64,000 nt of DNA, from NCBI RefSeq assembly GCF_902148845.1, contig NC_043763.1, positions 16,904,894-16,968,893 on the forward strand. The letters run 5' to 3'. The notes beneath the pieces are model-generated. The model was not told the origin of the DNA. It saw only the letters and a list, made by a program, of their open reading frames with translations, and searched no databases. Below are positions 13,801-25,800 of the stretch, in pieces. Position numbers and translations under genes: made by a program. Position 1 is the first letter of the stretch; each line of letters begins with the position of its first letter. The DNA comes from Salarias fasciatus (Eukaryota > Chordata > Actinopteri > Blenniiformes > Blenniidae).

Positions 13801-16800
13801 GCATAACGTACCACTCCTCATAAATGAATGTAAACTGTTTTGGTAAGTCTCTACATTTATACTTTGAAAAATAGCACATTTTCAGGAAAAGCACAAGCTC
13901 AGTGGCAGTGGTTTCACCAGCAGATGGAGCCAGTTTACCTTCATGGAAAAAAACCTCTGACAGTAGGCAAGTGCTTCAAGAAACACATTAATGCCTTCAT
14001 TAGTGCCTTCATTACCTTTAACACCCTGAAAAGCTCAGGAAGTGTGTGAGAGAGGTAAAAGTGAAGCCAAATTAAACACATAGATCACATGATGTGTCAT
14101 GCTGACCCCAGATCAGAGCAGCTGAACATTAACGAAGGCTATATTATAACGCTCAATTAAACCTTTTCTCAAGTTGAGCAGTCGATTCAGTGTTCAGACA
14201 GGGACCCTGACCATCCAATTATGATAATGATCACAGGTTTCAACATTTGTAACTTTTATCTAGATACCTCAGCAGCACAATTTAACACCTCTTAAACTGT
14301 TCAGCAGTCATTTGTAAAACCTTGATCAATTCACTTACTTCTTATATGGAAAATTGCACCATTATTGGGAAAATATGACAAATGAAGGCATTTTTTTCCT
14401 CAAGAATATTTTATTGAATATTTAGTTTTTAAGCAAACAATATTTCTCATACATAACTGAAACCAAACAGGGGGGGAAAAAAAAACCCTCAACGTATGTA
14501 TAAATCAGGCTTGTCCATACAATAGGGTTGTTAGAAAAATTAACTTCATGGATGTAATACAGGGCAGCTTCCAGTCCAACTCGGTCAGTGTGCTCTGGCA
14601 GCAGATTGTTGGACTTCAACTCCATCTTCATGTTCCCGTGAATACATCCACGGTGAGGTAAGTACAGCGAGGAACTGTCACTGGATTCTTTAAGTGCCAC
14701 ACATTCATATTAAGCACTAAGACGCAGGATAACAAATCAATCAAGTTGAACATTCAAATGAATGGCGTCCCAACTCAAAACAGAAGATGCAGGCTAGTGA
14801 TCGACTGCAACCCTAAGAGAACTTCAGTTCATTAACTCTTCAATGTCCTTCAAGAAACTCATGCCCATCCCCCAAATTATTGATTTGGGAAACATAAAAA
14901 CAACTTTATGTAATTTTGCGGAAAAACATCAAGAAACACAAACAATATATTCTTTAAACTTAACATTTTTGAATTACACAGACTTAAATTACATAAATCC
15001 ACTCAACCAAATGTGTGGTGAACAATCAAGGGTAAGAACAGTGTGTTTTGCTCAACTAGCCAACACATCAATGAGCACCAACTGAAAACGCATTCACTGT
15101 AAGGTCCTTCCACGGGAACGCAAATCATTCAGGTAACAACGTAACTCCATGCTAACTTCAAGTCTGGATACTTAGACGAGGATTTGCCCAGAAGGAGTCG
15201 ATACAGTCCACTGAAAGGAGACAGGAATGAGCACATTCAGGGAGCACTGGTGCTAGAATCTGCACTCAGTGATCAACGCATTTAAATCTGGATCAGATTG
15301 TGAACGGCACAAACTCAGGAGCTGCTGTCAGACCGATTTCGGTTGATTTGAAGGATTGCTTTGTCAATGAGTTCAGTTTTCTTCAGAAGTGGGAGCTTCA
15401 TGTAGTTTACCATTCACATGAAAACACTTGTGTGCAGTCATGACCAACGAGGGAAAAAAAAAAAAAACAATAACAAAAAAAAAAAATGGTAGCAATGTTT
15501 TTCAGAAATCAGGAAACTCAACATCAAATCCATCAAGTTTCAGGAAACTTGATGTGTTTTGACACAATTTCTGTGATGAGGTAAAAAGGTGTTTTTGCTA
15601 ACAGTACTGTCTGAAGGCCAGTGAAGCACTTAAGTATTTCAAGTTCGTCTGATAAAACCCACACATGACAAACTGAACACTCAATGGACAGAAGATAGAG
15701 CGAGCCAATGCCAATCCGTTGCCACAGATCATAAATACTGCAACCTTTTGTTTTAGTACAAAAATACAGAAAAGACCCTCAACGTAAACCAGTTCTTTGC
15801 ACTGTTGGTTTGCAAATATAAATTCATGAGGTTCCATAAAACGCTTGGATATTCTGCCTTGGCTCATAGTAAGGGTGAATGTTCACATCAAAAAGAGATG
15901 ACTGCAACAAAACCAATACAAAAGATGTACTGTGGGAGTGAACACAGCCATTTAACCCTGCAGTAGTGTTTATCTGTGTCCACAGTCAGGGCAGAGAGGG
16001 TAACTTCTGTCAGCAGATCAGGAGGCTGTGGAGAGAGAAACTTGGGTGACACACTCGACTCGAAGCTGGAATATGTATACACAGATTAATAAGTCATGCT
16101 GGCACAGTGTTATTTTTGAGCGGGGCTAAAGTAATGGCACTCTTATCAGAATGTCGTCACGTGGTTAATGCTTGTGTTAGTGGCAGGGCTCACCTTGCGT
16201 TTCCAGTTCCAGAACCGTTTTGTAGATGAGCTGGGTGTGGTAGAGTTCGAAACATGGCACAGGACAGAGGCTGGGCTCTCCTGAACACGTCTTACAGTAA
16301 TACGCAGTCTGCCTCCCCTTGTGCTCGCAGTGTTTCTCCTCCGAGTGCTCCTTGTTCTTGGTCTCCTCCTCGGCTGAGGGCGCTTCTTTCTCCCCCTCTG
16401 CTTCTATTTTGACCTCCGTTTTGACTTTTATCTCCGGCTCCTCTTCCTTCTTGACCCTCTTCCCCTGCTCCTCGTTCTCCACGGCCCTCTTCCTCTTGTG
16501 CTGCGAGCACACTTTGCAGTCGGAGTCCGCCTCCCTCTTCCCCAGGAAGTGGCGTCCGGTCAGGCGCGCCGGCACGCCGTTGCACGGCTGGGGGTCTCCC
16601 TGAGGTTTCGGCAACTGTGCTGGTGGTGCGGCTGGTTGAGGCGACGGCGGGTCGGACTGTGTGGCGCTATCTACCAGAGCTGGTGCAATCATTGAAAGAG
16701 CTATTGTAGTGTCAAAAAGTTTAAAGTCGTCCCCCACCGCCCCAAAAACTACAATTCACATACTAAAGACTGGGCATGACGGCTAGGCAAAACTGAAGCC

Positions 16801-19800
16801 AGAGTATCTCGGTTGCGTTCTGGTGGCTAAGAGCAGATGGCGGAGCTCATATCTAAGCTATTCTCGCTTCACATTTCTCCGAGTTACTCATCTTTATACA
16901 AAGTGAAAGGTTAAAGCCGATGACGGAACAGCAGCCCACAACAACTCACATTAAAATCTGCCTGCATGAATACTGCATTAGGCTTGCATGTACGTTTCAA
17001 ACATTTCTTACTTTTTTGATAGTTATTCAATAATTATAATGACTTACAGCTGAGAAAAGGGTTCACATATTCTGTGAAGTCTAAGCATGTCATGACAACC
17101 GAGCAGTCCTAATGACAAGCTCCAAAAGGAGGGAACGCCACAACTGGGCAGAGTGGATAAACAGCTGCTGATCAGAGTACTGAGTCACAGCCGATTCGAG
17201 GCAAGTTTAATGGAAGCAAGATGGGGAAAAAAGTGCACAAGTAGCAGAGATGAGCTCCAGACTGGAGAACATTTGGTGCTCAAGAAGCTAGAGCTTCCGA
17301 TTTACTACTTTTGAGGTTTAGAAATGTTCAAACTCACAGACATTAACCTCCACTAAAACTAACTAACAGGAAGACCCTGAGTTGTGAATACTGTGAGCTG
17401 CTCTGTGAAGTGCACCGCTGTGTGTAAAGGCTGAGATTGGCCAGACTTGGTGACTGGATTCCTACAATTACCTCCTGATTCGGCGGCAGGCGTGGGCAGC
17501 TGGCACATGCTTTCTTGGTCCATGGTGAACGGTCTGCAAAGGACCGACTTGTTCTTCATCTGACGCCGTCGGGACACCGGCACACGCATGGCGTCCGTCT
17601 GAGTGCTGGCCTGCACGGTGGACATGAAAGAGCAACGACAAATGTGATTCGTGACCTGAACGTTACGAGTCATTTAAAGGACCTGCTTTGTGCTGAAATA
17701 CAAATCAATGTTCACATTACAAACCCTGATATGCCATTTTCACAGCTTGCTGATGTATTTGTAGATGCAAGTGTCTGTGTTAGAGCCATTTACTGCTGAG
17801 GTTGTTGGGATAATACACACTCATCTGTACATGAATAGCTTAAAAAAAATGCTGCACAGAAGAAGCTGATGTTTCCGTAAAGAATGACCACAAGGAGCAA
17901 AACCGAACTGTTTCTCCCACAATTATGTTTTTGTGACATTTAGAATCTAAAACACTACTTGACATAGATGCTATACGGACAGTTTGATTAAACTGTAAAC
18001 TACACTGAAAGATTTATAAATATTTAATTTACAGAAGAGTGAGACCACAGCAATGTGAAAAATAAACATGAAGCAAGTGTACATACATGATCAAGGTTCT
18101 TGCCATCAACACCAGATGTTGGAAGTGCTCCTGCAGGAGAAGATGAAAACTATTCAAGATGCATGTTTCTCAGAAACTATCTTCAATTCCATTATTTACT
18201 AAATACATCCAGAGTCACTTGATTGGAGTGTACTACACTTGCTTCTTCCAGTCTGTGTCTGTCCATTTCACCTCAATCAAAGTAGCGTCCTGCCACCTAA
18301 CCCACTTCACTCATGGTTCCACTATACGATTTGAAAAAGCTCCCTGATAGGACACATCTGAAGGAACTGAACCAGCTGATGAGCAGCTTCGAGACACACA
18401 GTCACCACGGTGTGGGGCCCAGTTAAGTCTAAGCTGAACCTTCCTTCTGACAAACGCCTGTGAAAGAAACCACTCTCGGCCAAGTGTATGAACTGACCAG
18501 TCAGAGCAGTGTCTGCTGACACACAGGGCTGAGTGGCAGAGCCATTGGCCAATGAGACGACATCGGCTATGACAGGATTCATCTTTGAGTGGTGGGGCTG
18601 GGTGGGAGCTGGAAGAAGAGGAAAACAAGCCATCACACCCAAAGCTGGAGAGATTACTTACCAACCCACAGCTGGAGATAAAGATATATTCTTCAACTCT
18701 CAGTCAACAAAGCCTAAAGATAAGCTCAACTAAAAATGGACTCTTGACTGAAAGAACATTTAAGACATTTCCTCTTCGACCACAACTAAATTTACCATGT
18801 GGTGCTTGCGGGGCTGCTCCAGTGCCGTTACTGCTGCTGTTTGCGCTCGTCTCAAAGTGAAAGCAACAGTAGTTGAGCAGGCAGGTCATGTTGCAGAAGT
18901 TACGCACTGAACCCAAACACTGCAGCTTCTCCATCAATTGGCCTTGTTTCCTGCAGCTGTCACATCGACCCATCTGCACAACAAGAAAGAGGAAAGAAGA
19001 GACTTTAACGAGGAGGCGAGGAACGAAATTACACCAGTAAGATGGATCTGACTGGGAAAAAGAAAGTGAAAACCACTTTGGACTATTAATGAACACTTTA
19101 AAATGAATGCTTTGGACAACCCTCAGCTGATTATTCAGGTATTTTGATCACCAGCTTCTGACTGTGACTTGTCCTTGGTGTACTCTCAAAGCCCCACAAT
19201 CCTGACAATGTCTTTGAGATCCTGACAGTATGAGATACTGAAGCCTTCACTCAAGCACACTGGCCTGGATGTAAACCACAGAAGTGCTTTCTGAAAAAGA
19301 GCAGAATGGACTGTATCTGCTCAAGAAGATTGATGCTTGTGATGATACGGTGACCTGGTCTTTATAAAACGGAGTGCTGGGCGGGCAGCATCTGATAGAA
19401 GATTTGACAAATAGCTTCTCTCCTACTGGAGGTGGTAGGGAAATTCTAAACAGTTCAAGTTGTGCTGCACCTGAAATAACACCACCGGTTTATGAGATCT
19501 CACTCATCACTTGTCAAAAACAATCACACATTTTCACCATGACCTTTTAGAGCTGCTGTAACAAATAACATTTTCTCTAATGTGAGAAAAAAATAAAAAG
19601 GTTTGTTTTAAGTTCTTACCCCGTAGTAAAGAACAGTGTACTGGGACATGCAGTGAGGTCTACAGAACTCCTCCATCTTGCCTCCATAGTGACTGTGCAA
19701 CGTTTTCTGGCTGATGCCGCCGCAGTGGCTGCAGGGACGCCATGGATGATCCTTTTTACTAGAAGCCTGCCCGTGTTTGAAGATCGCTTTACAGTCTGGG

Positions 19801-22800
19801 ACACAAGGCAGTGGATAATTCATGAATACAAACAGATTCGGCACAAAGCGAGACTGAAATACAACAACTTTGTTGTGGTGACTCTGACTCACTTTCACTG
19901 CAGAAGACCTTGTCCTTTTGGTCGTAGCTGATGGTCTCAAAGTGCACCTTCTCCTGCTTGCAGCTCTCGCACACCGCAAGGATATTCTTCTGGGTTTTAT
20001 ACTGCTCCGAGCACGGCTTACTGCAGAACACTGAAATACGTCCCTGCAGGCAAAACATGACAACATGATTGGAGGACTCATTGCCAGACTGACACTGATC
20101 CGTCGGTCTGTGGTTCTTACTTGGTGACTGAATAAATGCGGCTTGGTGCTGAACCGTTTGCTGCACTGATGGCAGGTCACTTTGGGGGTGTCGCCCGACT
20201 CGTCCGTCGCTGGTTTTGCAGGCTGGCTGGGGGATGGCCGTCCCTGGGCCTGTCCTGGAGCAGAGGCGGAGGGAGGCACTAGCGGGGGCACTGAGGTATG
20301 ACTGGGGTGGTGGCCTGGGTACGGGGCTGCAGATGAGCAGTCCTGAGGAATAGGAGGGACAGAGCTGGCTCCAGCAGAGGACCCCGCTTTGGAAGCATCT
20401 CTGGCGGAGGGGTCCCTGAGAGAGGAGGTGCCATTGGCCAAGTCTGGCTGAGCTTTGTTACCACACTTCTGAGAAGGGACACAGAACAGCAGACACTCAG
20501 AAAGTCATGGATCAACCAACACCAAACAACAGTTAACTGAGAGAATGCTTTTGATGTTTACCCTGTATATAGTCACACAGGCTAGGGAGCAGAAGTTACG
20601 TATGGTACCGTCCACCATGGCCAGATGATACTGAGGAACGGCTGAAACTTTACAGAGGCAGCATGGGAATGGAGTATCTGCAGAGAAAACAGTGCCGGCA
20701 ATCATTAAATGTGCTTTAACAAGCCCTTGGTTTTGTTATGATGGGAAATTGTAATCAGGTACAGAAATATAAATTTCTAGTACAGTTCAAGTTTGTTCAG
20801 GCACCATTATCAGCAGTACATTCCCCATCAATAGAAGATGAATTGCGTGAATATAATCATTTATAATATTGTATTACCAACTGTATCATATTATTCTCCT
20901 CTAACATTCTGATTAAAGTGCATTTTAATGAAATTTGCAAATAGCAAACAGTGCAAGTTCATGAGACAGTCAAAACTTGCATCTAACTGAGCAGTGGCTG
21001 TATTGTGCTTTCAATTTCAAACTTTAAAAGACAAAACAGATACAGGAAGTTTTAGACTGAAGGACACGGGTTTGTGGAGTGGAGAACCACAAGGGAGACC
21101 ACAGACCAAATTTGGTTTGGTGTTAAATGTAGAAACTTTCTGCAGTGATAATATATGCAGACCTCTGATTGTTTAACACCGTCTTGCGGGGAAAAATGAC
21201 TCCCATTTATCTGAAACCAATGTACTACAAAGGTTGAGAGCAACTCTTTTGAACCATGCACTACAGTGACCAAGAGTAGATTTGCACATATAATTAGTGT
21301 CCTCCATTTTAGGCTGTGTGAAATTACATTTATGCATTAAAAATGGCTCCTCTTCCCACACAATAAATCTCAGCGCAGCGTCTGTGAGTGTGTCATACCA
21401 GTGAGGATGTGTCGGGGCGGTCGACTTTGTCCTACACAAGCAGACGAACAATAAAGCTGAATTTTCCCCTTGTTGTCACGCTCAATGATGGTGCCGGACA
21501 CAACTGCCAACTTGCGACAGTAGGCACACTCGACCATCTTTTTGCAGGTCTGTAGAAAAACAGCAAGTTTATGAACATGCAAACTACCTTCTCAAAATAG
21601 TCATTGATACGACACAGCTTCATCGCAAACACAGGCAAAACAGATACAAAAAAATGCTGTTTTTTTTTTAATTTTTTTTTTTTTTTTACACACACCAGTC
21701 TGTAGGTGGAGATGCAGGTGGGGCCACAGAAGTTAAGCTGTGATTTGTCTATCGTGAGCGTCTGACAGGAACCTGAGTTGGTGTTACAGTACAGTCCGCA
21801 GCCTTCGCAGCAGTTCATGGCTAACTGACGCATCATACGCCAGGTCGCAAAACAAGCGTTGCTGCAGAGTCTGTGCAGGCGGCCCTGATGGGTGACCTCG
21901 TGTTCGATCTGCATGGGAGGAGAACCCAGTTAGCACATCAAATTAACAAACGCGCCCAATGGTCGGTGAGTGTGTTCATTATTCTCTTACCCTTTTGGTG
22001 GATCTACAGACAGTACAGAATGGTTTGTCAGGCTGCCGCTCTATTGGCTTCTCAGGTGGTTTCTCAGGCTTCCTTTCGGGCCTTTTTTCGGGGGGCTTCT
22101 CTCCAGCTTTCTTCTTGTGTCTAAACACCGACAGACAAAACTGGCCACAAAAGTACATGGGGTTGCTGTCTTCTCCTGGAACTGTGACCATGTCCCTGGG
22201 CTGAAGGATCTCCCTGTAAAGAGAGAGCCACAAATACAAGAGAGAGGATAATACAGTCTGACAAACACTGAGGGCCTCAGCAGAACTGAACTGAAGTCCT
22301 GTGCTGCAAGCAGACAGAAACATCGACAGCACCGTTTATGCTCTTAAACGACTGCTATCGCCTTTATTCCACATTTAGATGATGTGGTTTCCTCCGCCTT
22401 TTAAAGGCTGATAACTAACAAATGGCATGTACTTATTCCACTAACATGTTTGGCCATGTCGATGTTGAAATGAACTAAGTAGTACCTGTTGCACTGGTTG
22501 CAGGTGCGATTCTTGACGGGTGGAGGAAGATGGCCTGTCAGGCAGACAGTGGAGCAGAAGAGCTGCGTCGAGCCTTTTCTTTGGAATGCTGTTTGGCCTT
22601 TCAGTAAAACCTGTAATAGATTACAAGAAACATGACCTTTTCTACCAAATATACATTAAGAACAGCTAATTTAAATTTTAATGAACAGTTATGTTTTCAT
22701 AGTTAACTGACTCCCCAATAAGGAGAACAGCAAAAAACCAAAACAAAACAAAATTTAAATAACACCATAAGATGCAAAATCTCTCAGGAGTCTGTTTTTA

Positions 22801-25800
22801 AATCTTGGACCGGAGTGACCTGAAGTGAACGGCAGGATTACAGTGTTACCTTGGAGCAGCCACTGCAGCGAACACTGCCGGGAACGGGGGGAGGCGCTGG
22901 TCGTGGAGGCACTGGTGTCAAAGTTGGCAGTGTCGCTGTGAGTTGAGTTGATGGTCGGACAGCCAGGGGCGCCATTGCTTGTAAGACGGTTCCCCTACCG
23001 GGGATGAAGATTGCTGTTGGACCGACTGGTGTGGGAACTGGAACGTACGAGTCGAAACATCAATACGGAATGGGTGAAAAAACAAAAGCACTTCCAAATA
23101 ATTAGGGGTGATGTTAAAATGAGAGGAACACAGTAAATAAAAATGGCAACAAACTCACTTGTTGGGGGACCAAAGCTGCTCCCTCCACCCACAGAATAGA
23201 CCGAGCTGATCTTCAGCTCCTCCTGAAATTAAAGTTAAAATGGTTCAACATGTGGGTTTCCTCATTTTTGAGACAAATGCGACAAATCTGAGAAAAAGCC
23301 TCATTACTCCCTTGTTAGGAAACATATCCACAATGTCAACCAACAGAATTTTTTGATTCAACCCGCCCATAATATGAGAGCCACTTCCTGTTTACCTCCT
23401 GCTCCAGCTCCTCTTTGATTTGTTTGGTGGAGTTCTGAGGCAACAAAGCAGCGTCGTAACCCTCGTCTATGGGTTCCTCTTTAATGTTGGGAGTGGGAGA
23501 CACTGGGGGGTTGCTGTCTTCTACTGGAGCTGCCTCAGACGTCTGAAATAACAAATATATTCATAATTACCCAGTGCTGAGGGGAAAAGCTGTAGACCTA
23601 GGAAAATATCTTCAAATCTCCACCTCCGGCTGTTGGCTATCTTCAGTCTCCTCCGTCTGGTTCAGGGCAGCTCCATCTGATTTAAAGGAAGAAAAGAATA
23701 GTTTTTGCATTTTAAACAGACGCACTTCTTCAAGCAGTTGAGGGTTATTTACAATGTTGATTGATCACATTTTAAGCTTGGTAATGACACTGAACCAGCT
23801 ATTTATGTAGGTTGAAGGAAAAATTTTACAACATATTCAGCACATAATGGACCACCAAGTCAATGGTGGGGCATTAGAGAGGAGATGGCTAAAATATAAA
23901 GCCATTACAGAAGATACCTTAAAGTAAATCTGCACTAACTGCAGATTATTTCACAATTTCATTTTAAAAAAAAAATTCAATCTCATAAACCAAAGAAGAC
24001 ATAATATTAAAATTTTCCACCTACAACAATTAATTTGAAATTGGTGTTGAAAGACTGTTTCTCCCAATGAATGCCTAAAAAAATCTGTAAGTAAGGGACC
24101 AGATTATCATCCTGACAGCAAACATATGCTACTTCTATTACAGAAAAGGCTGCTTTCTGTCATTTTAATACAATTTATATATACCTGCACTGATGGTGGT
24201 GACTAAAAAGTCTAACAGCTTTGTGATATTGGCCGTTGCTATGGAGCTTTAAGAGAATACACAGTCTCTCCTCATACATTTAGCTCTCCTGAGGGTCACA
24301 GATGTCCCTGAACAGAAGTTATTATGGTTTAATTTGTCCCTCACTGAGCAATATTAAACTTCACTAAAAGCAGTGTCCTGGTCTGAATTAAAATCCAGGT
24401 CTCATATTGCCGAAAACGTAATTACCCAACAAATTGTTATTCTTTCTCACTTTTCTCTTATTTTGTGGCAACTAAAGGTGAGACAGTTTTCTCTTTCAGT
24501 GGACTGGTGTCAACTGCCTGATGACTCATGATGCATGGCAGTGCTTACTAATTCTGCGTCTAGTAGAAATGCATATGCAGTGTGGTGGGTGTCTCCTCTG
24601 CATCAACAGCAGTGCAGAGAATGTCACAGAATGACCCATGGGCAGTAAATATCTGTAAAGCATCACAAAGAGGTCACAGGATGTAATGCAGGGGAGTGAT
24701 GGCTATACTGTGGTGCTTCTGATAAATCTTTTTAAACCATCTCTTCGTTAAATTCTGCAGCTTCACCTTGGCTGTTGTCAGGTGTATGGTCCCGCGATGA
24801 ATGGGAAGTATTGGCTGAGCCACTGCTCCCTTCCTTCTCTTGCTCCTCGTCGTCTTCTTCCGTCGCCTTTGCCTCACGACCACGGGATTCGTCTTGTGTG
24901 CTAGTAGTCTGCTGTTCAGTTGCATTTTTTTTCCGGTCAGCCTTACTCACGTCAACATCTTCCAGGGAGCCCAGTGGCAGGGCAAAGTGCCAGTCTTCCT
25001 CTTCTTCTTCCTGCCCATATCGTGGAAGTCCATCCTGAGCATCGTCGAAAGCTGCCGACCCGCTTCCTCCCCCTCCTCCCTCCGTGCTCGCCACGTTGAA
25101 AGAGGAGCGCTTGGAGGAGGAGGAAGGAGAGCCACTGCGAGGGAAGTCTGACCGTTCTGGTGTCTCATCTTGCTTTTCTTCCTGCTTACTGCCACTACTG
25201 TCCTCCTCTTCTGGCAGCTGCTGCTCTCCGTCCTCTGAAGTTTTGTCCGCTCCCTTTGCGTCGTCTTGACCGCCACTCTTGCAGGACGTAGCAGAGCCTC
25301 TTGACGAGTCAGCAAAGTCTCCGAGGCCCATCACTTCATCGAAAACTCTGGACATGCGTTCCTCATGCTGTGTGAGAGAAAGGTCAGTAAAGGTCAGGAC
25401 TGTTCAGGTAGAAATACTGATGTAATCTGTCATGGTACATAACTTTCTGTGGTCTTATGGGTCATACTGCGAGCCACACCTTCATGATTGTATCATAGTC
25501 TAACATGAATAAAACAGGTTTGTCAATCTTATCTGAAAAGTTGATACCTTGGTACTATTTCTTTCTTGTGTTTCATTTTCAAAGGGTTCTGTAAGGTTTG
25601 TGTATGAATTTCAGTTTTCAATATAAAATAAACAGATGACAATGATTTCAAATACTTTGACCGAATTATTGCACAAACTCAGGCTTCCTCAGTCATCACA
25701 ACTTCATCAATTATTAAATTAAAGCATATATGTAATATGTAAATATATATATAAATATGTAAAACTTTCACGAAAGTTATGTTCACTATTCACTCTGGAT

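Larger units (their letters stand above)
12182..16025. other. Long zmym4 intron 19 with repeat fragments
   Basis: No coding exon was needed here to keep zmym4 in frame. It holds SINE-like fragments (separate entries), a T-run at 13542-13561, A-rich runs near 15460-15486, and a possible alternative 3' end (AATAAA on minus at 14410-14415). Open frames near 14422-14700 and 15598-15867 show no recognisable protein. Confidence 0.5.

Noticed and set aside
14422-15867. Minus-strand frames of about 90 residues in the long zmym4 intron
   Set aside because: No domain and no splice partners of matching phase; at best they are 3' UTR of an alternative form.
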